Assembly: GCF_043290135.1 (NCBI RefSeq)
Contig: NC_134707.1
Span: 70,485,906 to 70,549,905 of the forward strand
Source: Rhipicephalus microplus
Lineage: Eukaryota > Arthropoda > Arachnida > Ixodida > Ixodidae
DNA: 64,000 bases
Direction of reading: 5' to 3'
The notes beneath the pieces are model-generated. The model did no database searches. It was not told where the DNA came from and saw only the letters and a list, made by a program, of their open reading frames with translations. The first letter of the stretch is position 1; every line of letters starts with the position of its first letter. Positions 34,711 through 47,464 of the stretch are shown one piece after another. The position numbers and the translations under genes are program-made.

Positions 34711-36350
34711 CTGAAAGCCGTCCCGTGGCTCGCCAAAGGCATCACCGCTTGACAGCTACATTCAAATTTATGTTCACCAATCACAAAACATCATTGAATT
34801 AAATTATGGTCTCACGAAACAGTGCGCACCGGATCCTGAATTGTGGCCTTATATGTAGTTCTTGTTCAGGCACTTTTATTTTCTTCTTGTTAACGTTTTT
34901 TTCTGTTGTGTGCTTTGACTGATGAGTGGTTAAATATTGGTTTTCTATCGTACTTCTAGACTTTTAATTTTTTTGTTGGAAGCTTTTTGATTATCCTTTC
35001 GCTGCCCTCAAAAATTTCGCACGCACCGGCTCTACATCTACTGCAGACTATAGCGGCTGGACCGATATTGTGAGATCGTAATGTGTTTCGCCCCTATGAA
35101 AAGCTCGTTTTTAAAAGCGTACATACAACCCTGGACAAACCAGTATTTGGGGGATGGGCCAGTAATGTGGAAGGATCCAATTTAATGAGCAGACTGTTTT
35201 CTTAAAAAAAACAAAATTAACAATTACTTAGGAGTGCAAGGAAGGCCGTACGGAGCTCTGCAGTCTTCGTGTACGGGTGGCACGGATTGCCGCACCTTCT
35301 TCAAATACATGGGCAGTGGATCATCGTCTCAGTACTGATAGCAACATGTATACAAACAATCAGAGTTTTGTCACTTAGTCCGGTTGCTTGCAGCAACTGC
35401 AACGCCCTCAGAGTTGCTCGTGTTGTAGACTCGCAACGCGAGTGGCACGTGTTGTATTGAAAGATTTTCAGCACCATGCATTTGTTCAGTCTCTCTGTCT
35501 GTAGCTTTTCGCTAGCGATACTTGTTGTTTCTTTTCTCGAGCATTCCAACCTCCGGAAACAATGAGAAATGTTATGTGCGAGGCAGGATATTTACCTTGA
35601 AGGACATTTTCTGGTGTGCTACCCTGCACAGAAGAAGGGTAAGGGGCACAGAAAAGTAAGGAAGAAAAAAGGAGATGATTTAAAGAATAAAGCGAGAACG
35701 CTTGATCACTAAAGCAGATTATTGTGATAGTTTCAGCAAGTCTTAACCGCTTGAAAATACACAAAAAAGTGCGAACGGGAGCTGTGAATGACTGATTCAG
35801 CTTTGATTTCATTTTGTTTCTTCAAGAGCGTCATACTCGCATGCCATGACGTTGGCCACCCAGCACGCTACATATCCGCTCTTTTCTACACTTGTTTTTC
35901 AATTTTTTGACTTAGTGCTTCGCATTTATTTGGTTTAGCTCATCCTTCCTTGAAAAAACGAGAGTACATTGACGCCAAACATGCACGTTTTTCAGGGGCG
36001 AAGCTCTTTATGTCGTGGGTCATGCATCCGCGACGTATGTAGTAGTACTAGTACTACTACTAGTAGTAGTAGTATTAGTAGTAGTAATAGTAGTGGTGGG
36101 GGTAGTCGTGATAGTAACAGTAGTGGATAACCACAGGTACTTGAATTTACTGACCACATTAGGAAAACTTGAGTCTTTGGCACCAAAGAATATCAAGGAT
36201 GTAAGAGGAATGTCTTGGCCGCCGTCGTCATATTGAATGAGCAATATCATAGCGAATGGTGTACTATACGATGTGGACATCGTCATTCCTTCTGCCGATC
36301 TTTCGATGCTTTCCAAGGAAAAAAGTGATCCCGCCAAAGTCGTTCAAGTA
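34711..36350. other. Unassigned sequence with an (AGT)n tract
   Basis: No gene is recognised. At 35995-36008 the string GGGGCGAAGCTCTT matches the end of composite repeat copy D and starts a short piece that contains an imperfect (AGT)n array (36037-36108). Confidence 0.4.
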
Positions 36351-36418
36351 TCACGCCTGGGTAAGTCGTGCAAAGATCACGCCTGGGTAAGTCGTGCAAA
36401 GATCACGCCTGGGTAAGT
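36350..36418 (+). repeat. 26-bp tandem repeat, about 2.7 copies
   Basis: The unit ATCACGCCTGGGTAAGTCGT plus GCAAAG is repeated head to tail with no visible change. It lies just upstream of a gypsy relic. Confidence 0.9.
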
Positions 36419-36589
36419 TACTTTTGTTGCGTGAGGATGCCTACGCAGAGGCAAACACTTTGCCATGGCACGTGAAGCGGGTTTGTCCATATACACTGAA
36501 ACCAGTACAGTGCCACACGTGTCTGAAAGCCATGTCGCGGTCGTGTGAGTGGAGTTTGCATGAAAGTGTTGGTTGGCTCAAAGAGGTCA

Positions 36590-36985
36590 CTAAAATACCC
36601 GGTACAATGCTCTTCTCGACAGCCTATAGGCATGTTCAACGCGGACGCTGCCTTGTTCGCTCAACGCTCCGAGGAGGCCCGTCAACTCAGCCAACGCCAC
36701 ATTCAGACTCGCGGAACTGCAGACGCACGCCGCTACAACCTTCATCACCGAATAATTACCTTCAAACGAGATAGTGAAGCCTAGGTGTGGACCCAATTCA
36801 GATAACGTGGCCGATCAGAAAAGTTGCTGTGGCGCTACTTTGTCCCATTAAAGGTTCTACGCCTGCCCAATCATGTCACTTACAAGGTTCTCCCAGAAGA
36901 CAGCCCAAGGCATCCCCATCGGTTTCCACATAGTGATGTAGTGCATGTTTCAAGGTCAAGCCATGTTTCTGGCATCGTCAATTGA
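36590..36985 (+). pseudogene. Relic of a gypsy Pol C-terminus
   Basis: The reading EEARQLSQRHIQ, TADARRYNLHHR, RSEKLLWRYF and VTYKVLPEDSP follows, in order, the last ~110 residues of the intact Pol at 127-5719 (EEARQLARLHIG, ADARRYNTRHR, LSEKLLSRYFGPY, VNYEVVPDS). At least two stops interrupt it (one near 36782). A T-rich stretch and a purine tract, GGGGAGAGAGAATG (37052-37065), follow as in the intact element. A further AATAATGCCACCGG (37082-37095) resembles the LTR start, but no complete LTR can be traced. It is an old, related but distinct element. Confidence 0.75.
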
Positions 36986-38041
36986 ACGTTGAGTCACTTC
37001 TAAAACAATGGATATTATTTTTTTTGTATTTTCACGCTTTTGTTTCTTTTTGGGGAGAGAGAATGCCTTTCAGGGATAGAGAATAATGCCACCGGTCAAT
37101 GTGAATGAGCCTTTCGCTGTGGCATATACTCGCTTAGAAGGGAAGGAAGAAGGGAACGTTGCTTTTTGGTCTGGTTTTGCTGAAGACGTGAACTCCTGGC
37201 TGTCTGCGATATTTTGCTCGTGGCAATATAGAAGTTCAAAAATGTTGAACAGTCCATGAAAGTCTACATTTATTAGTGTCACGCTGAGGAGTGTAGCAGC
37301 TGACCCTAATTCGAGTTTGTGTGCCCTTTTTAGAGAAGCACCTTCAATTTTTTCGGTTGTTCTCAGCCTGTAAGCTTATTCATGGTGAAAATAAAGCGCG
37401 ATTTCTTTTGATTTCATATTGCGGCCTCAGTTGCGAACTCACTTTGAGTAATTTTTGCAGCAGGAACTTCTTAGACTGTATTTACCGAGGGGGCTTCTTT
37501 TCTCGTCACCTTAAATAGCAACGTGCTATTCAGTACTTGGGTGCTTCAAGGTTAGTTTATTGTAGGTAAACGCATGCAGCGTGGAAAAGAGTGAATCGTT
37601 GCCAAGTACAACTGATGTGATGTAAACGTGCGGGAAGGGTATAAACCAACGTGAGTTCTGAACGTGCGTCTGCAGGCGGCTATCTATCTGGGCAGAGTTG
37701 TACTTGTTGCCATTACCATATGCCGCAGACTGCAAACATTTTGGCGTTAGGAGGTGAAAAGTGAAGTACAAGCAGCAAAAGCAAAAATACTCGTTTTCCA
37801 AGCACCGCAAACCGTTGGACAGGCGAGGTCTATAGAATATTACATACGTGTTAAACATGTCTGATATTTGATGCATGTATCACGTTCGCGTTTTACACTT
37901 TTGCGTAACGAATTTTGCTTTCTTCATCAGCGGAATCTGTATGATCTTCATCGTACTACTATTTGTACCATGACATCATTACTGTTGTCAAGGGGGCCGA
38001 GTCTAAACAAGACCCTTTATGAAGATGTGACGAGTTGTCCT
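36986..38041. other. Unassigned sequence
   Basis: Apart from the possible gypsy 3' remnants at 37052-37095, nothing is recognised. Confidence 0.4.
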
Positions 38042-38150
<109 letters not shown>

Positions 38151-38246
38151 GAAGAAAGAGGTACATAAATGCTAGAAAAGGTGGCGAGGTTAACCAGACA
38201 CACGTCTAATTGGCTACCCTACAGTGCCTACAGTGGGGGAGAGAAC

Positions 38247-38452
38247 TAATAATAATAATTATACTTGAGGTTTAACGTCCCAAATTCACTATATGATTAC
38301 GAGAGACGCCCTAGTGGAGACCTTTGAAGTTTCGACCATCTGGGGTTCTTTAGCGTAGACCTAAATCTAAGCACATGGGCCTCAAGCATTTTCGTCCCTA
38401 TCGAAAATGAAGCCGCCACAGCCGGAATTCTATTCCGCGATCTGCGGGTCGA
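38247..38452 (-). mobile_element. tRNA-derived SINE, diverged, head missing
   Basis: On the plus strand it reads (TAA)n, GAGGTTTAACGTCCC, GATTACGAGAGACGCC and GCCGGAATTCTATTCC. That is the body and a mutated B box of the same SINE as at 29309-29544. The tRNA-like A-box end is absent, so the copy is truncated at its 5' end. It is more diverged than the other copies. Confidence 0.8.
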
Positions 38453-38857
38453 CCTTTGAAGAGGGCTCTTCGTTTTGTACTTTGAAAGAAGTGATGCGAA
38501 AAGAAGACAACGAGGATGTGCCGAAGGAAACAAGCGGACACATCCGGTGTCTTGTTCAGACCTTCAGCATAGAAAGAGATAAAACACAGAAAATGTGTAG
38601 GAGAGAGAGGCGGAAGATAGAATTACGAGCACACTTGAGGGAGCACATACAGTTCAATATAGCGCTGAAATAAAACAAGGATCTAGTCATCAAGCACAAA
38701 AGCAAACAGGTTATACCGGAATAATTGTTCCACCTTGTTTTATTTTCCTCTTGTGCAGTCATACTTTTGATTTATTTCCCTTTTTTATTTTATCCATTCA
38801 AGCACAAGCTGTGTGAAAAGATTTTCAGTAATAAAGCTTGCTGTTGTTGTTGTTGTT

Positions 38858-38902
38858 GTGATCGTGGATGCTAACTCTGTTAGAGCTAGCATCCGCGATC
38901 AC
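38858..38902. repeat. Hairpin with 16-bp arms
   Basis: The arms are GTGATCGTGGATGCTA (38858-38873) and TAGCATCCGCGATCAC (38887-38902), with one mismatch (a G-T pair in RNA) and a 13-nt loop. A (TTG)n run precedes it. It marks the left edge of the second collinear block. Confidence 0.8.
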
Positions 38903-41900
38903 ACGATTTTACCGTGTGTTCTCCCAGCGTGCTACAATTCTTGTTGTGAAAATGCTGGAACTAACACAACAAGCAGTCCTTTTCTTCATACATTCGCTGC
39001 AGTGGCCGCCACAACGGCCGCGCTTGTTCTCGTCTTGCACTTCGCACCGACAGTAGACACGTGACTCAGTCACGCTAGAGGGTTCTTTGCGGAATCAATA
39101 AGCCGAGCCGGCTGTGAAAACATGGCTAGCCACCACGACGTGACAGTTTGTCATCGAGCGAGCCTGAGCAACGCACAACATGCTCTGTTTAATTGTTGCT
39201 GTGAGCACCGGAGTTGGGAGTCTGGCTTTTGCTTCGACAGAAGCAGGAATGCCTATGTATCTTGGAAGAATAGTTGCATAATGCGTGCCATTAGGGACGC
39301 TTCACTGTGCAGTTCGATGTCACAGTGTACCTGTAGTGGGGTTCGCCTGAACGAGTACGTTGTAGCATGGAGGAACGTCGTCAAAAGGACCGTGAGTTAT
39401 GGAAGATGAATCGAACAGCCAATGTCACCATCTGAGTATATAATGCACAAGACAAGCGACTCTGTGGGGCACAAGGTTACCTAAAAATTGCTAGAGCTAA
39501 AAATTGAAAATAGTGCGCTAAATCAGTCAAACTCGCCTCCACGCTCATGATGATCATGAATCTACCATAGCAAATAAACTGCAGAAATGACGCAGTCTCT
39601 TCAGTTCGTAATTAGAAAGTAATTATACCCCAGAAAATAATTTCTCATAGTGCAATCATTGTTTCTACACTCGCGAGATGATTTCGTCACTCCTTCGAAG
39701 TGGTCTGTATGCGCGAATGGGCATGGAGAATCTATGCAATGTTCGCAATTGATCAAATAGAGGTTGTGTCACCTGGAAGAGGGAACGATTGGGCAGCGCT
39801 GTATAATTATCTCGTTTGTCATTAAAGCACTCTTCTAAACGAAGAATTAACTGCTACTACTCCTTTCACTTGCTAAATATTTGTACAGTGTCCCTAACTC
39901 ACACGACAATTTGGAACGTAACGACGCTGTATTGCAGTTGTGATCCAAGAAACAGTAAATTGCATAAAAGTGGGCTTAGAGAGGTACCGCTAGGTCTCTG
40001 CCATCATCGTTGCTAACGAAGAAAAGCGTGAGATTCTGCATGCTCCCATTGCCCAATCTCAATTATGATTAGTGACTATGAAGGTCAGCAAGTTCAATTC
40101 ACATCAACGCCTTATTAAGTCTGAGTTTGCCCCATGCTTGAGCAATCTCCGAATAATTGAGTAAACACACACTTCTGCAATGTTGATGGGTTCTGGGGGC
40201 ATAAAGATAATCCTAGGAGAATGAACCTAATGCTAGAAAGAGCAGTTGCATTATTGATCACTTCGCTGTGATCAGAAGAGTAGTTACACAAAGATTCAGT
40301 TTTCTCAGACTGAATGTCAAGCAAACATAATCTTGGCCAAATTTGAAGCAGGGATAAAGAATTGGAATACGCTAATTTATAAGGATTTTCAAGCAGAAAT
40401 AAGTTCAAGATATCTTTGTTTGAGTATTTTTATGGCATTCTTACTTCTTTTTAATGCAGCTTCATAATCAACGATTACTAAGTAACTGTCTACAAACGTT
40501 AAACTCTTGTACTATACCTAACAAAGCAATTTCAATTGCTTAATCTACTTCTACATGAAACTGTTGCAGAATAAATAGTTTTTTCTATACATTCAGGCTG
40601 CCATGCGAAAATTGTGTGCGCATTTGATATTCGGCAGTTTTACCCAGCAGGGAACAAAAATAAAAAAAAAACGCGGTATTTCCTCCTTGCACCTCAGCGT
40701 GTTTTAATCTCGTAAAAACAATAAATTTCAAATAATCATGCACCCATGCGTGAACCAGTGGCTGTTCTTCTGCATATCCATCCGACCCCTTCCACACGCA
40801 CGCACGCACGCAAAAAGGCACGTAGCTAGGATTTTTTTTTCTTCGAGGGGAGGGGCAAGGCCTAACTTTTCGGAAATCTTTCCATGGCAGATAGAAAGAA
40901 AATTGCCCGGCAATGTTAAAGGAGCTAATTTGTTGGAATAAATTTAGAACAAAGTCTAATGCAGCACAAGAAGTGAGTTCATCAGCTATGGAAAGCAAAT
41001 TGTGACATTGCAGCAAGACTAGCGCTTGTGCACCGGAAAGAATGTTCCCCACTAAATAATATCGACCAAGACGTCTCATGCAAAATGATTAACCTAAAAA
41101 ATGAGTGACATAAATAAAGAGAAGGGAGAATACAAGGAAACCAGTCGTCCAGTTACGCATGTGAGACAAAAAAAACCGAACGCTTTCTCTTCCAAACTTC
41201 TCATAATTTATCTTAAAACAGGCCCGCGAGAATAACGGAAGCTATTTTATGGGATGAACTCAAAAAAAAGAACACACATATCCAGCAAAACAGTTTTATT
41301 AGACAACAAAGAACTAAATCACAGATGCTTCCCTGACACAAAAGAGGCAGAACGTTAACATTCATTTTAGCAGGCAATTTTAAAGAAGGGCATTGCTAAT
41401 GGGTTTAATAAATAGTAAAGGTCAAGGCAGAAGAAAGAAAAAAAACTAGCATGTAGCCTCGCCGAAGAGAGCAGTTCACGCTGCAATTAAAATGCGTCGC
41501 GGTTTTTCCGCATACACAGCGATAACTTCGTCAACACTGATTCACATCAGGTGAATGGGCGTTAAGGCTGGACCATCAAGCCGCTCCTTAGCCTTCCGGT
41601 TCCTCAAATACGTTTTCACTCTTCTCAGTGTCGATAAGCTGCGTTTTATAGCAGCTGTATTCACTGTACTCACTCTTGTTGCAGTTTTTGATGTGTTCTA
41701 AAGAACAATAATATTTTTCTGGGCTCACATAATGTTAGAGCAGACGTAGCTAAACACATCTCGAATGTGCCGGAGACCGCAAAACGTATCTACAGGCATT
41801 TGGGATCAATTTAACATGGCGCAATAGTTTGGCTATTTTTTGCTAGCGAGACATCAGAGCCGTCTGTGTCACCCTTCAAGTAATGGTGATATTTCACCCC

Positions 41901-43800
41901 CACACCAACAGTTTTGAAATTTTTTTCTGACTATAAGCGTTTCCTCATAAGTTGCAAATATGGTGCAGTACAACCAAGCTCATTGTTGCCGCTGCGTGGA
42001 GCTGTCACGTGCAACTGTACACGATTACAAAAGATTGTAATGGCAGATACTCTGCATATTTTGCTCAACGTAACAGAGCCGTCACGAGAAAAGCGCATAA
42101 AAGAATTGTGGAAAATTGTATAACACAAGCTTAGCACGTGCACTTGTGCCAGCCTTATTTCTTCAACGCTTGGCCTCTGATTGTTTGCACGCCGATGTAA
42201 TCTCTGGCCGTAAATAAATCGGCTCTGCCACAAAACCACTGTTTTGTGAGCTAGTTTCAAAGCACGTCTTCCTACATAGGCGTGACGGATCGATGTGGTA
42301 AATAGTTTTTAGATAAGGTTAGCAGAGAACTTTTCCGGCTCCAGGTGAGTGATGTTAGAGACATTGTTGTGTGGTTCAGCCAGCCATTGCGCGTGTCAAA
42401 ATATAAAAGAGAACAACTACGTACTTTTACGGAACATGCGAAAAATAAGCAAGACGTCCTAATGAACTGCTTTTCTACGATCGAATCAATATTGTCAAGC
42501 TCTAGTGACATAGAGAGAAACTAGGTGCATAGTAGCATTTATTATAGCTATTTTATTTATTTGTTAGGCCCTTCACCCCTCCCCAAATTTTAACGTGCTG
42601 TTGTCGAGGATGGAAATCGTGGAATTGAGGTTAAATTTAACTAAGCCAACAACTCAACATAGCGCGTGTGCAGATCGATCACCCTTCCCCGGACACGCAC
42701 AAAGAAGAATGCAACACGAGTACGTGCATAGCTATGTCGCCGAACAAATGCAGGTAAGTGAAGAACAGAATACCAAAACGTACAAAAACGACAAAGTAAA
42801 CTTCTAAAAAAGATATCACGTTCCTTCTTTAATGCATCGAAAGATATTGGAAGCTGCCTAAATATGCAAATTCTCATTCTAAAGAAATTGAAACATAGGA
42901 CCATTTAAGAAAGCTTCACTGAATTTTTAGTACCAGACAGATTAGTATACGGAGAAGGTCGTTCGCGAGGAACTCTTAACCGCTCATTTGCTTAAAAGAA
43001 GTTTTCACAGCGTTAAGAGTGTCTGTAATGAGGCGATAAACGTTTAGCGAGTATTCCGGCTCGTCGTCGCGAGAAACGCTGTTTTGTTTTATTCTATTTT
43101 GCTCGTGACAGTTCCTCACTATATGCATTTTGTCAAACTCGTTGATCGTGCGGGGGATGTTATTAAAGCTTTCTGCGAGAATTCACGGAAACGAAGTTTT
43201 GCTTAAACACTTCGAAGTTCATTCCAGGTAAAAAAAACGTGAAAGAAAGCAGTACCGTTACATACCCGTTCGTTCTGAACGTCGAGTACGTGTAAACATT
43301 GCGCTCAAAGGAAAACGACCAAGCCTCAAGCTGAGTCGGAGAACGTGCGTCATTGCAGAAGGGTGCCCCGGACGGTTGTGCCCTTGTAGTGTCAGCTGCA
43401 CCGGGGAAGAGCAATCATGGCTAAATGCAAGAGCGGCAAAGGTAGGAAAAGAGTACACAAAAACACAAGAAAAAAACAGAAATAGAGAAATCGTAATGCA
43501 TTGTTGTGCACTAACGCACTGCGTTGGCCGCTCAAGTAGCGTCCGAACAAGGGTGCAAGAGCCATCGTCGACAACATGGTTCCTGCAGGGAAGAATAAAA
43601 TTAGAAGAAAAAAAGCTTCATTTTGTTTTTGCGATTGAAGCACCGCACTCGTGGCATTGTAGTCCTCTCCAAAGGGCACGGAGACAGCTGTGTACGCAGC
43701 TGCAAAGGATATTCCACCATATTTTCATTTGCTTGTGAACAGCTTGTTGCCTCTTTTGGGCTATCATGAGTGTTCAGTATGGTCCCAAGCGTCATACATC
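38900..43800. repeat. Collinear duplicated block, copy 2
   Basis: This block matches 9560-12250 in order and orientation: around 39060-39330 (vs 9657-9910), 42960-43300 (vs 11450-11760), 43320-43460 (vs 11790-11920) and, more weakly, 43500-43800 (vs 11950-12250). About 39770-42590 has no visible partner in copy 1. A minus-strand frame through 43180-43000 contains NEFDKMHIVRNCHEQ and EYSLNVYRLITDTL. The latter overlaps YRLITETL in copy 1. Whether a protein was ever made is unknown. Confidence 0.55.
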
Positions 43801-43951
43801 GCCATACAAAGAACTCAATTAGAATTTCCTAATTGGAACCACTACAGCTCGTAATAATTTAATACTTACAATGATAAATTATAGTCAGTATCTATTTTAC
43901 AATATTCCGCCTTATTTTTATCTCTAAATTAATGGTTCTGGTCTACCCTTT

Positions 43952-44650
43952 TAGGGGCGAAGCTCCTTATAACGGCACCTATTCGTCCCTCGTAGCCGAT
44001 GTAGTATGCAACTAGTATAACATTTTGACCTCCAAGGTGGCGCCCGTGAGGGATTTCTTCTGTGCGTTGTTGAACTATAAAAATAGTGCCCAATGTACAT
44101 GCCAATGGCTGCTAATGGGTAATGAGAGACAGGAGCATTCGGCTTTTAGTTAACGCGCACGCTGCAATCCTCATTACCAGCCATTGGCATGTACATTGAG
44201 CATCATCTGACAGGAAATGGTTGCTACGTTATACTCGCTGGGCGTAACCTCCTTGGTTTTAGAAATGTTTTAGCGAGCGTAGAGGCGTGGTGCCATGAAT
44301 ACAGTGAACAAGTATATACCATGAACTTGAGGTGTTTATAGGTGGGAAGTAGACCCGAAGTGCAAGCTGTAAGAAAGTGTGCGTGTGCCACCTCTCGTTT
44401 AGTGCTTGGTATGTCCCTTGGATGGAGGTGCTGCTATATGAGGAATATATAATGAAAAGATGCGAGATGGTGGTACTTGGAGTGTTGAATAGATGGACGA
44501 ACGGATACACAGACAGATGCATGGATGGACACATGGACGTTTACACAAACGGACGCATGGACGGACGGAAGCAAGAACGAATGGACGGACGAATGCTTCT
44601 CCCCACTCTTCATCATTTACTCCGTCGATATGCTGCCAATTTTTTATTCT
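43952..44650 (-). repeat. Composite minisatellite repeat, copy D (inverted)
   Basis: Read on the minus strand it has the same order: CAGCATATCGACGGAGTAAA, the minisatellite (about 44600-44490), the AAACGAGAGGTGGCA region, CCAATGGCTGGTAATG, and a terminus at TAAGGAGCTTCGCCCCT (43969-43953). It carries an internal inverted repeat: 44092-44127 against 44171-44204 can pair around a ~44-nt loop. This is the most complete copy with both ends visible. Confidence 0.82.
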
Positions 44651-45049
44651 TTCCATTTTCCGTTCACTTGGCTTTTTTTGCATTTTCACTTTTAATTGAA
44701 TTAATTTTTTCTGACGACTGAATTGTTTAAACTCAAATGTTATTTTTGGTTGCGCAAGCAAAAAGGCCTTATAGTTGTTCCTGGCCACGTTAAGACCACT
44801 GCTTGCATACTAATAGTGTTAGGATTACCACGACTTACGACTTTGAGTGTGCATGTTCTCCTCTCTCTCCCCGTCTCTATTTTCACAACTCCCTCATCCT
44901 GTCCCCTAATAATGGTAGCGTACCTGTAAGTATGGACTGGTTAACACGCCTGCCTTTCCTTTCCCTCCTGTTCATGGGTACGTACAGTATAGTGTGAGTG
45001 CGACAAGCGAACGAATCTTCACTCTCTTTACATTTCCCACATAGTACAT
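44651..45049. other. Unassigned sequence
   Basis: Nothing is recognised; it may include diverged 5' sequence of the CR1-like LINE that follows. Confidence 0.35.
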
Positions 45050-46793
45050 TTCTTACGTTCAGTACACTTCTTTTACCTTAACCAACACGGTTTTCAAAAA
45101 GGACTTTCATGTAACACTCAACTCGCCCTGTTCGTTAATGACATAAGCTCTAGCCCGGAATTTAAGATACCTGTAACGCCACTTTCATTGATTTCGAAAA
45201 AGCCTTCGACAATGTTTCCCCTAACATATTATTCTTGAAGCTTTCACGTATTAACCTTAATTGTCTTCTTTTTAATTGGATATGTGACTTCTTGACTAAC
45301 CGTAAGCAGTTCGTTTGTGCTAACAACCATTACTCCTCCATATCCGCTGTAACCTCCGGTGTACCTCAAGGCACTGTCCTTGGTCCTCTGCTATTCCTAA
45401 TCTATATTAACGACCTCCCCGACGACTTAAGTTCTAACATTCGTCTATTCGCAGATGACTGTGTCATTTATCGTCCTGTTTAGAATGAAAGCGACACTGT
45501 CATTCTACAATCTGATTTTTTTTATTCAATCTTGGTGCGAAAACTGGCTGATGTCCCGTAACATAAAGAAAACCTGTGTCATTTCTTTCCATCACCGGCA
45601 AACTTATTCCTAAAAAATTCTTCCCGTTTGATTCTGAAATTACAGCATCTCATCATCATCATCATCTTCATCATCATCATCATCAGCCTGACTACGTCCA
45701 CTGCAGGACAAAGGCCTCTCCCATGTTCCGCCAGTTAACCCGGTCCTGTGCTTGCTGCTGCCAATTTATACCCGCAAACTTCTTAATCTCATCTGCCCAC
45801 CTAACCTTCTGTCTCCCCCTAACCCGCTTCCCTTCTCTGGAAATCCAGTTAGTTACCATTAATGACCAGCGGTTATCCTGTATACGCGCTACATGCCCGG
45901 CCCATGTTCATTTCCTCTTCTTTATTTCAACCACGATATCCTTAACCTCCGTTTGTCTCCTAATCCACTCAGCTCTCCTCTTGTCTCTTAAGGTTACACC
46001 TACCATTTTTCTTTCCATTGCTCGCTGCGTCGTCCTCAATTTAAGCTGAACCTTCTTTGTAAGTCTCCAGGTTTCTGCTCCGTAGCTAAGTACCGGCAAG
46101 ATATAGCTGCTACCTCGTTACCGCTCTAATACCTCGTTATCACTCTAACTTTAGATCTCACCTGGTCATCCCACATAATGAACATCACTAATGACTCAAA
46201 CCGCGTTCTTGGCTATCTCCGAAGAAACTTACGACTAGCCCCGCCTTCTGTTAAACTTTTAGCATATCTAACACTAGTCCGCCCGAAGCTAGAATATGCA
46301 TGTGCCATCTGAAATCCCCATCAAATCACCCTAACTAAAACACTTGAATCCATTCAAAATCGCGCAGCCAGATTCATTTATTCGGACTACTCCTATCACA
46401 GTAGCGTCACCGAGCTAAAAGCTCGTGCTAACATGGTTAACTTAGCTTCGTGCCGTAAAGTTTCAAGACTCTGTTTGTATCATAAATTTTATCATGCATT
46501 GCACCTAAACCATGTTATCGTTCCAGCTAATCGTCTTTCATGCCGTATCAGCCATTCCAAAGCGGTTTATACACCTAGTTTGCATACCACGGCCCATCAC
46601 TCTTCATTTTTTGTGCAAACATCAATGGATTGGAACAATCTTCCTGCTGATGTCGTGCACCACTCCAGCATCACCCATTTCAAAAAAGTCATCGAACAAA
46701 TCATCTGTTTGTGAACTGTCTACCCCTTCATGTAACACCCCTTGAATGGGGGCCCTTGAGGTATTAAAAATAAATAAATAAATAAATAAATAT
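45050..46793 (+). pseudogene. CR1-like LINE 3' portion, split by an RTE fragment
   Basis: The left part (45050-45648) gives NQHGFQKGLSCNTQLAL, then [20 protein letters not shown] and FADDCVIY, which are RT palm motifs. Frame changes separate the pieces. The right part (46116-46710) continues the thumb with YLVITLTLDLTWSSHI and RPKLEYACAI. It then ends with MDWNNLPADVVHHSS and FKKVIEQIICL before a stop at 46713. The tail is (AAAT)n at 46767-46793. It is 5'-truncated, with no endonuclease. The RT core FADD is intact, but the copy is dead. Confidence 0.88.
45649..46115 (-). mobile_element. RTE-like LINE 3' fragment nested in the CR1-like LINE
   Basis: The minus strand reads LPVLSYGAETWRLTKK, then LRTTQRAMERKMVGVTLRDK, TEVKDIVVEIKKRK and WAGHVARIQDNRW. 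This is the C-terminal end of an RTE-clade ORF2 protein. Its 3' tail is (GAT)n, seen as (ATC)n on the plus strand at 45649-45690, which is typical of RTE elements. The 5' end is truncated at about 46115. A 19-bp imperfect duplication (ACCTCGTTAxCxCTCTAA) lies at its 5' junction. Confidence 0.88.
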
Positions 46794-47464
46794 CACCACG
46801 TCTAGATCTTCGTCATCTGTAAATGTCATCATCAGTGTCACTTAGCTCGAGCCTGGCTGAATAAACCACTTCCTCATAATGGGACTGATTGAATGATTGA
46901 TTGTTGCTGAAGAAACCTTTAAAAATACATGACACGACAACATATCAGTAAGTGCTTCTCATATCTCAAAGACACATTGCCGTGGTCGTTACACACCACA
47001 CACACGTGCGCGCATGCGCATCGTGCGAGCTCGCTGGCTGGATGTGGCTCGGGCTAGCTGGGGCTGGCACCGTAGAACAAAACGATAAGAACGTACTTAG
47101 CCCCAATGACTCTAATTATGTATTGTTCCAAGTTATAGTTTTAATAAAATAAAACTTACTTTACCACTGATTCTCATGCATTTCTCATTGCTGTCATTAC
47201 TTTCAGGCAGTGTTAGCTCTCAGAGACAACGTTTGAAGAGCCCTTTTCAAAACTTCTTGGCTTTCGTTCAACAGAGAAGCAACAGGGGTTTAGCTAGCAG
47301 AAGCCTTTGCACACTTAATGAGTGTTCTAAGGAGCGTGCTTCGAAAAACCTTTTTGAGTGCTTGCCTGTTGTGCACAATAGAAAGCCTTGAAAATACGCC
47401 ACAAAAGAAAAACACATGGAGAAACTTCATGTCGGAGTCAACACGCCCTGAAAAACACCTAGAT
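46794..47464. other. Unassigned sequence
   Basis: No gene is recognised. A GC-rich patch with CA/CG runs occurs at 46990-47075. Confidence 0.4.
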
